Source: Methanomassiliicoccaceae archaeon
Lineage (GTDB): Archaea; Thermoplasmatota; Thermoplasmata; Methanomassiliicoccales; Methanomethylophilaceae
Assembly (NCBI GenBank): GCA_031254685.1
Contig: JAIRTZ010000024.1
Span: 1-11,520 of the forward strand
DNA length: 11,520 nucleotides
Direction: 5' to 3'
Under the pieces are notes generated by a model that saw nothing but the letters and a program-made list of their open reading frames with translations, had not been told where the DNA came from and did no database searches. Positions 7,005 through 11,520 of this stretch are shown in pieces. Position numbers and translations under genes: made by a program. Numbering within the stretch: the first letter of the stretch is position 1; the number at the start of each line of letters is the position of its first letter.

Positions 7005-8243
7005 TCATCGCGACTTCAATGAGCATTCTTTCGCCTTCATGTCCATTCCCAGCGCGTCGTAGGATTCCGCCAGCAGCGCGTATATCCTTTTCTTTCCGCT
7101 CTCGCCGGCGACGCCCAATGCCTTCGTCAGATACGACACCGACGAATCGTGGTCGCCCGCGACGGCGGAGACGTCCGCCATCTGCATGTACACGCGGTCG
7201 AGACTGTCCACGGTCCCGGTCGAGACGATATCGCGCTTCATCGAATCGAGTATCGCCATCGCCTCCTTCCTGTATCCCAATCCCCCGAGCGCGTCCGCCA
7301 TCCTAAGATTGACGTCGGCGCGGTTCGTCATGCCGATGGACCGTATTATGGCAAGGGCGTCGGAAGGGCCGCCCTTCTTCATCGCGAGATCGGCGGAATA
7401 CAGAAGACCGAGCTCCTCATCCCTTTCCTTCAGGATATTGATCATCGTCTCCGACATCTCCAATTCGCCGGACTCTATCGCAACCGTTATCTTCACGGGC
7501 ATCACGTCGACGATGTGCCTTTCGGGGACGTCTATCATTGACAGCGTATCGCAGAGGTCGTCGTTAATGTTGTACAAGAACTTCTCGCGTTCGCCGGCCA
7601 CAAGCCTGCACGCGTCCTTCACGCGCCCCGCGCAGACGAGATGGTAAAGACGCTCGTGCATATCGTCGCGGTCCAGCCAGTAATCCGATGCGGCGCTGTG
7701 CCAGTTCCGTACATCTTCCTCGGATGCCACCGACAGCACGTTGCGCTTCACAGATTCGCCGAGCGCCGTCATGCCGTTCACGTCGACGGGGACGATCGGT
7801 CTCTCCGTTTCCGGAAGGTCATTGCGCGGGATCGGGCACCGAAGCACGCAGGCGAGGCCGAGCACATCCCTGCCGTCCTCGCACACCGAATACCATATCG
7901 TCCGCGGGTCGCAGCGCTTCATATCGAGCATCGGCATGATGTCTATTCCCTCTTTGTCGGCGAAGCCCCTCAGGCGCTCCGCATCCTCCATGCCCGCCGG
8001 CGTCAGTTTATACGATTTCCTGCGTACCCCGCCGCCTTTGATATGGGTCTGCCGTTCGATAACCTTTCCGCGTTCTCTTAATTTCTTTAACTCAATGGAA
8101 GAATGCGCCCTCGTTATCCGCAGCGAGGATGCGATGCCGTCCTGGGTAAGGTCCCAGGGCAAATTGAACTCATGGTCGTTGTCCATCAGGTCGTACCGGC
8201 TCAGATGGAGCACGATCCTCTCGGAGATCGTAAGTCGTGTCAT
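7005..8243 (-). CDS. Winged-helix DNA-binding protein with C-terminal TPR-like repeats
   Basis: Probable transcription regulator. Read from the ATG at 8243 it has 412 residues. Residues 6-86 form a MarR/ArsR-like winged helix: a recognition-helix region LTQDGIASSLRITRAHSSIELKKL (given in two parts: 32-44 and 45-55), then a basic wing ERGKVIERQTHIKGGGVRRK (57-76) closing with SYKLTPAG. A middle region (about 100-200) has no family that I know. From about 200 to 412 the sequence is helical with repeat-like hairpins (ADLAMKKGGPSDALAII; RMADALGGLGYRKEAMAIL; AESYDALGMDMKAKEC) that resemble TPRs and suggest protein-protein contact. The open frame reaches 8402, but the first 53 residues would cover the AT-rich promoter region, and a strong TATA-like box lies about 27 bases before 8243. 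It is divergent from dtd2 and convergent with pheS. Its target and signal are unknown. Confidence 0.76.
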   Translation of the reverse strand: MTRLTISERIVLHLSRYDLMDNDHEFNLPWDLTQDGIASSLRITRAHSSIELKKLRERGKVIERQTHIKGGGVRRKSYKLTPAGMEDAERLRGFADKEGIDIMPMLDMKRCDPRTIWYSVCEDGRDVLGLACVLRCPIPRNDLPETERPIVPVDVNGMTALGESVKRNVLSVASEEDVRNWHSAASDYWLDRDDMHERLYHLVCAGRVKDACRLVAGEREKFLYNINDDLCDTLSMIDVPERHIVDVMPVKITVAIESGELEMSETMINILKERDEELGLLYSADLAMKKGGPSDALAIIRSIGMTNRADVNLRMADALGGLGYRKEAMAILDSMKRDIVSTGTVDSLDRVYMQMADVSAVAGDHDSSVSYLTKALGVAGESGKKRIYALLAESYDALGMDMKAKECSLKSR

Positions 8244-8264
8244 CGGAGTAATATCAGACCGAAG

Positions 8265-8280
8265 TAGTATAAATAATATA
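8265..8280 (-). promoter_or_regulatory. Putative TATA box of the winged-helix regulator
   Basis: On the minus strand this reads TATATTATTTATACTA, the most AT-rich block in the intergenic region, with its TTTATA core about 27 bases before the ATG at 8243. This fits a leaderless transcript and fixes the shorter start of the regulator. The near-symmetric AT sequence could also serve as an operator for the gene's own product; that is inference. Confidence 0.5.
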
Positions 8281-8320
8281 GTAACTATACATCCATGCCA
8301 CGCTATGCAAAACGTTTCCG

Positions 8321-8333
8321 TGATAATATTTTT
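8321..8333 (+). promoter_or_regulatory. Putative TATA box of dtd2
   Basis: The sequence TGATAATATTTTT is centred about 33 bases before the ATG at 8360, so transcription would begin a few bases before that codon. It sits about 55 bases from the regulator's TATA box on the opposite strand, so the two divergent promoters share this roughly 116-base intergenic region. Confidence 0.35.
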
Positions 8334-8359
8334 GTGTGCGTAAACGCTTCCCGGACGGT

Positions 8360-9181
8360 ATGCGCCACAGATTGTTGCTTTGCAGCGAGCCGGACATCGC
8401 ATCCGTGAACATACGCGACGCGCTCATCGCGGCCGCAAAATGGGAATCCGACGGAAAATTCCTCTATCGCGGCGATATGACAATGATGACGGTACCGGAC
8501 ATCCACATCTATGCGGACAACGCGGACCGCGATGCGAAGGACGCGGGGATCGACGCGGACGAGATGATCTTTCTGTCAAGGCACAGGGCCGCCAGCGGGA
8601 TACCGACGCTGACGGTGCACCCGATCGGCAATTTTCACGGCGCCGACCTGGGAGGAAGGCCCGGGACGCTGGTGAACGCGTCCCCCGGAACGATGACCGA
8701 CATCCTTCGTAATCTGCTGTCAACGGATACGGGACCGTTCAAGGTATCGTTCGAAGTGACGCACCACGGCCCGTTCGTGAGCATCCCGGCGACGTTCGTC
8801 GAGATAGGGAGCGACGAGACGCAATGGGGCAACAAGGAAGCGGCGGGAATGCTGGCAGACGCGGTATTAAAACTCGGCGATAACGATCACGAGAACGCGA
8901 TAGGCATAGGCGGCGGGCATTACGCCCCGCGATTCACCGAGGTTGCGCAGAAATACAGGCTGAACATCGGACACATGATACCGGAGTACGCGTTCAAGGG
9001 CTCGGATGACGACGATCTGATAAGAATGATAACGGAGTCCGCCGAAAAGAGTTTCACGAAGATGGCATACGTGCACAAAAGGTCAATGAAAGCGGAGACC
9101 GCGAGGCGCGTACTGAACGCCGTTGCGTCATGCAACCTCGAAGCGATATCGTCCGAGGACCTGGACGTCATTGGGAATTGA
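8360..9181 (+). CDS. dtdA: D-aminoacyl-tRNA deacylase (DTD2/GEK1 type)
   Basis: Hydrolyses D-amino acids wrongly attached to tRNA, freeing the tRNA; in archaea and plants this is done by the DTD2 (GEK1) family rather than bacterial DTD. The 273-residue protein starts MRHRLLLCSEPDIASVNI, the expected N-terminus, and carries LSRHRAASGIPTLTVHPIGN (72-91), EVTHHGP (132-138) and GIGGGHYAPRFTE (182-194), the family's conserved blocks; this fold is related to peptidyl-tRNA hydrolase/purine phosphorylase-like enzymes. The frame is open from a GTG at 8336, but the ATG at 8360 matches the family start and follows an AT-rich promoter-like stretch. Its 3' end overlaps convergent pyrH by 14 bases. Position beside three synthetases and aRF1 suits a translation quality-control role. 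Confidence 0.93.
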   Translation: MRHRLLLCSEPDIASVNIRDALIAAAKWESDGKFLYRGDMTMMTVPDIHIYADNADRDAKDAGIDADEMIFLSRHRAASGIPTLTVHPIGNFHGADLGGRPGTLVNASPGTMTDILRNLLSTDTGPFKVSFEVTHHGPFVSIPATFVEIGSDETQWGNKEAAGMLADAVLKLGDNDHENAIGIGGGHYAPRFTEVAQKYRLNIGHMIPEYAFKGSDDDDLIRMITESAEKSFTKMAYVHKRSMKAETARRVLNAVASCNLEAISSEDLDVIGN

Positions 9182-9851
9182 CGTACGTCCCCTTGATCTT
9201 CTTTCCGAGTATCGCGTTCCTCATCTCGTCGAGATCGCGCCCGTCGACGATCATTATGTCGATGCGATCGCGCATCGCCAGCTTGACGCCGAGCGGGTCG
9301 AACACCGACGAACGGCCGGCGTCATGCTCCGCGTAGACGATATTCCTTAATTCTTTGATCGTGAGCTTCGTGAAACGCTTCGCGTTCGGGACCTTTTTCG
9401 GATCGTCCGAATACACCGCGTCGACAGACGTCGCGTTCACGATGCGCCTGCACCCGATCCTTCCGGCGACCATCGCCGCCACCGCGTCCGTCGTATGCCC
9501 CGGCTCGGTGCCGCCCATGATCACGATCTTGCGGTTCGGGATGGCGTCCACAGCTTCATCCACCGTCAGCGGTATCTTATCGAACGCCTCGGTCCCCAGC
9601 GCGATCCTCAGCAATTCGGCGTTCAGCCTCGTCGCGCCGATCCCCATCATGTCCAGTTCGTCCGTATTTCCGCCGAGCGCCCTTCCGGTGCCTGTATAAT
9701 AGCGGGCGATCCTCCCGCCGCCGCAGACTATCACGATCTCGACGCTCGCCGAAACGTCATTGAGGACGTCCGCGAGGCGTTTTATGTAAACCGAATCATC
9801 ATTGTCAGGAATGAGAATAGAACCGCCGATAGAGACCACGACTTTTTCCAC
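9168..9851 (-). CDS. pyrH: UMP kinase (uridylate kinase), archaeal type
   Basis: Phosphorylates UMP to UDP in pyrimidine nucleotide synthesis; amino-acid kinase superfamily. Reading from the GTG at 9851 gives 227 residues, the normal archaeal UMPK length. VVVSIGGSIL (4-13) is the N-terminal nucleotide-binding loop, IVCGGGRIARYY (41-52) the second glycine loop, TRLNAELL (74-81) a conserved UMP-site helix, GGTEPGHTTDAVAAMVA (113-129) the phosphate-site block, and NATSVDAVYSDDPKKVPNAK (139-158) the ATP-binding region. The frame is open further upstream to 10130, but that part is antisense to prf1 and lacks family sequence. The GTG start is supported by a GGTGAT ribosome binding sequence three bases before it. 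Divergent from prf1 across about 64 bases and convergent with dtd2, overlapping by 14. Confidence 0.94.
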   Translation of the reverse strand: MEKVVVSIGGSILIPDNDDSVYIKRLADVLNDVSASVEIVIVCGGGRIARYYTGTGRALGGNTDELDMMGIGATRLNAELLRIALGTEAFDKIPLTVDEAVDAIPNRKIVIMGGTEPGHTTDAVAAMVAGRIGCRRIVNATSVDAVYSDDPKKVPNAKRFTKLTIKELRNIVYAEHDAGRSSVFDPLGVKLAMRDRIDIMIVDGRDLDEMRNAILGKKIKGTYVNSQ

Positions 9852-9915
9852 GATATCACCAATACTTTTATTACCAGAGTCTCTCTCACTCTTAAAAAAC
9901 CCTAGGTCGATTTTG
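9852..9915. promoter_or_regulatory. Divergent promoter region between pyrH and prf1
   Basis: This 64-base gap holds two AT-rich blocks: TACTTTTATTA (about 9863-9873) and CTTAAAAAAC (9891-9900). Read leftward, the second block with the SD-like GGTGAT at 9854-9859 (minus strand) gives a plausible short-leader transcript for pyrH. Read rightward, CTTAAAAAAC is about 21 bases before the prf1 ATG, slightly close for a leaderless start, while the first block would give a leader of about 20 bases without a ribosome binding site. Which box serves which gene cannot be settled by eye. Confidence 0.4.
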
Positions 9916-11142
9916 ATGGACGAGAGAACATCCACGGAGAGAGCGAGATACGATTTCAAGAAGGCCATGCAGGAAATAGTCGATATCAGAGGACGCGGTA
10001 CGGAATTGATATCCGTATACATTCCGCCGTCCAAGATGATATCCGACGTGATGTCATATCTCAGGAACGAACATTCGCAGTCATCCAACATCAAATCCAA
10101 ATCGACGATGAAGAATGTGCAGGGTGCCATCGATTCGATAATGGCCCGTCTCAGGACGTATAAATCCCCGCCGCCGCACGGCCTGGTGATATTCTGCGGC
10201 GAGGTCCCCAGGGCCGGGGATCAGACAAGGATGGTGCAGCACGTCCTCGAACCGCCGGAGGCGGTGACGACGTTCTTCTACAGGTGCGACTCGCAGTTCT
10301 ACACGGAACCGCTGCTCGGTATGCTGCTCGATAAGAAGACATACGGGCTGATAACGCTGGACAGGAAAGAGGCAACGCTCGGGCTGCTCACCGGAAGCAA
10401 GGTCGTCGTCATAAAGAACTTCGACTCCAGGGTGCCGAGCAAGCACGGGCAAGGCGGTCAGTCGCAGCAGCGCTTTGAGCGTCTGATCGAGATAGCGGCG
10501 CACGAGTTCTTCAAGAAGATCGCCGACAACGCAACCGAAGTTTTCCTTGACAGGCCGGAGATGATGGGCCTTCTGATAGGCGGCCCCGGCGCCACTAAGG
10601 ATTATTTCGTCAAAGAAGGTTATTTGCATCACGAGCTGCAGAAGAAGGTCGTGGATACCTTCGATACCGGATACACGGACGAATACGGATTGCGCGAGCT
10701 CGTGGAGAACGCGCGGTCCGCGATAACCGACATTGAGCTGATGCACGAGAAGGACCTGATACAGCGTCTGCTCACCGAGATACGAAACTCTGACGGAGGT
10801 CTTTCGGCATACGGCGAGGATGTCGTACGAAACGCGACGAATGCGGGCGCGGCCGATGTGCTTTTGCTGTCAGAGGGACTGAACAAGCGCCGAATATATG
10901 TAAAATGCCAGAACGGCCACAGCTACGCGTTCACCGCCGCGGAATCTCCGGACAGGACAGAATGCAAATAATGCGGCGCGAACGCCGAAATTGAGAATGA
11001 TATGGACCTCGTGGACGATTTCTTCGAGCTCGCCGATAAGTTCAGCACAACGGTGGAGATCATCAGCGCGGACTCCGAGGAAGGCGAGATGCTGATGAAG
11101 GCATTCGGCGGCATAGCCGCGATATTGAGATACAGGGTGTGA
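9916..11142 (+). CDS. prf1: Peptide chain release factor aRF1, with an in-frame TAA at codon 352
   Basis: Archaeal class I release factor: recognises all three stop codons and triggers peptide release. From the ATG at 9916, the stop-codon recognition motifs NIKS (58-61) and YRCDSQF (122-128) lie in domain 1 and the catalytic GGQ in KHGQGGQSQQRF (176-187) in domain 2. Domain 3 runs from about 265. The frame meets TAA at codon 352, then continues in the same frame for 56 sense codons to TGA at 11140. Those codons encode normal aRF1 C-terminal sequence (DLVDDFFELADKFSTTVEII; GEMLMKAFGGIAAILRYRV), so the full product would be 408 residues, close to the usual 410-420. If translation stops at the TAA, a 351-residue protein without the end of domain 3 results. 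The frame is unbroken otherwise. Readthrough, sequencing error and recent mutation are all possible. The upstream extension to 9802 is excluded as it is antisense to pyrH. argS begins two bases after the final TGA. Confidence 0.9.
10969..10971 (+). other. In-frame TAA inside prf1 (candidate readthrough codon)
   Basis: Codons around it read GAA TGC AAA TAA TGC GGC, i.e. E-C-K-stop-C-G. The flanking cysteines (350 and 353 of the full-length numbering) form the CxxC half of the domain 3 zinc-knuckle region usual in aRF1, and the stop replaces the second x, a position that is variable in the family. Conserved aRF1 sequence resumes at once in frame 0, so no frameshift is needed. Upstream Cys331 and His335 in CQNGH could complete a C-H-C-C site. 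Confidence 0.88.
10974..10987 (+). other. GC hairpin two bases after the prf1 in-frame TAA
   Basis: CGGCG (10974-10978) can pair perfectly with CGCCG (10983-10987) around a four-base CGAA loop. It lies two bases past the TAA, where structures that stimulate stop-codon readthrough can act. Five GC pairs are stable but such a stem is not rare by chance in GC-rich coding DNA, so its role is only a suggestion. Confidence 0.35.
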
Positions 11143-11144
11143 CG

Positions 11145-11520
11145 ATGAGCGTGATGAACTCATTCAGGAATGAGGTGTCCGATTCGGTAAGGGACGCGTT
11201 ATCAAAGATGGGCGTGAATGAAAGATTTGAGATCGAGATACCGTCGGCCGATAATGCCGATCTGGCCGTCCCGTGCTTCCTTCTGGCGAAAGCAATGAAG
11301 AGGCCGCCGGCGGAGATCGCTTCCGCGCTGGCAAAGGATATCGTGCCCAAAGGGACGATCTCGAAGGTACAGGCGCTGAACGGCTATCTGAATTTCACGA
11401 TGGACCGGAACGCACTGATGAACGGGACGATCGCCGAGATCCTGGAGAAAGGGGACGAATACGGCCGTCTTCCGCCGAAGGGCAGGAAAGTGAATCTGGA
11501 GCACACATCAACGAACCCGA
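11145..11520 (+). CDS. argS: Arginyl-tRNA synthetase, 3' truncated by window edge
   Basis: Charges tRNA-Arg with arginine. Only the first 125 codons are present. Residues 1 to about 85 fit the ArgRS N-terminal tRNA D-loop-recognition domain (for example DLAVPCFLLAKAMKRPPAEI at about 39-58 and KVQALNGYLNFTMD at about 75-88), and the last visible residues, VNLEHTSTNP, are the family's (E)xTSxNP block that leads directly into the class I HIGH motif just beyond the window. The ATG at 11145 is two bases after the distal prf1 TGA; a second in-frame ATG lies three codons later. The spacing implies that argS is cotranscribed with prf1 and probably translated by ribosomes that have just finished prf1, so termination at the internal prf1 TAA could affect argS output. 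Confidence 0.93.
   Translation, partial: MSVMNSFRNEVSDSVRDALSKMGVNERFEIEIPSADNADLAVPCFLLAKAMKRPPAEIASALAKDIVPKGTISKVQALNGYLNFTMDRNALMNGTIAEILEKGDEYGRLPPKGRKVNLEHTSTNP

Noticed and set aside
8244..8402. 53-residue N-terminal extension of the winged-helix regulator
   Set aside because: It covers the AT-rich intergenic TATA region and overlaps the start of dtd2; the ATG at 8243 has a well-placed promoter.
9802..9915. 38-residue N-terminal extension of prf1
   Set aside because: It would run antisense over the pyrH start and both promoters; aRF1 proteins start near the MDERTS position.
9852..10130. 93-residue N-terminal extension of pyrH
   Set aside because: It is antisense to prf1 and would place the kinase glycine loop near residue 100; the GTG at 9851 has a proper GGTGAT sequence and matches family length.
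10969..10971. Pyrrolysine codon in prf1
   Set aside because: Pyrrolysine is inserted at TAG; this codon is TAA. I see no reason to assume that tRNA-Pyl reads it.
10960..10990. Programmed frameshift, as in bacterial prfB, at the prf1 TAA
   Set aside because: The conserved C-terminus continues in the same frame as the upstream part, so a single +1 or -1 shift would destroy it; only readthrough or a base change fits.
10971..10994. TAATG overlap at the prf1 internal stop as the start of a new gene
   Set aside because: The ATG at 10971 is in another frame and meets TGA after seven codons.
1..11520. tRNA or rRNA genes, CRISPR arrays, insertion sequences or long repeats
   Set aside because: I looked in the few intergenic gaps, all under about 120 bases, and saw no cloverleaf, repeat-spacer pattern, transposase or terminal inverted repeats.

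Overview
This window is a dense piece of an archaeal chromosome, almost entirely coding. The evidence for Archaea is the gene set: an EMC3/TMCO1-like (DUF106) membrane insertase beside an archaeal cytidylate kinase and Cbf5, an archaeal/eukaryal-type TrpRS, DTD2 (GEK1-type D-aminoacyl-tRNA deacylase), archaeal UMP kinase and class I release factor aRF1. Short overlaps between genes, TATA-like boxes about 25 bases before start codons, and no ribosomal L34e or L14e genes beside cmk and cbf5 fit a euryarchaeon of the Thermoplasmata type. Methanomassiliicoccales-like is my best guess, but no rRNA or methanogenesis gene is here to prove it.

Layout. 1-3343 (+): 3' part of the DUF106 insertase, cmk, cbf5, a small unknown protein and an eight-helix unknown membrane protein, all overlapping or a few bases apart, so probably one operon and the tail of a secY-adk-type cluster. 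3344-4245 (-): two unknown genes, one a four-helix membrane protein. 4331-7004 (+): trpS then pheS. 7005-8243 (-): a winged-helix protein with TPR-like repeats. 8360-9181 (+): dtd2. 9168-9851 (-): pyrH, converging on dtd2 with a 14-base overlap and divergent from prf1. 9916-11142 (+): prf1 (aRF1). 11145-11520 (+): 5' part of argS.

The theme is translation: tRNA charging (Trp, Phe, Arg), charging quality control (DTD2), rRNA/tRNA pseudouridylation (Cbf5), termination (aRF1), plus pyrimidine nucleotide kinases (CMK, UMPK) and membrane protein insertion.

The most unusual observation is in prf1. The gene for the protein that recognises stop codons carries an in-frame TAA at codon 352. The same frame then runs 56 more codons, encoding the normal conserved aRF1 C-terminus (ending in the GGIAAILRYR signature), to a TGA. 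The TAA lies between two cysteines of the C-domain zinc-knuckle region and is followed two bases later by a short perfect GC hairpin. This is what an autoregulatory readthrough site in a release factor gene would look like, by analogy with the bacterial prfB frameshift. A sequencing error or a recent mutation would look the same from a single sequence. Of the 13 other gene ends readable here, including the distal end of prf1, 12 are TGA, one is TAA and none is TAG.
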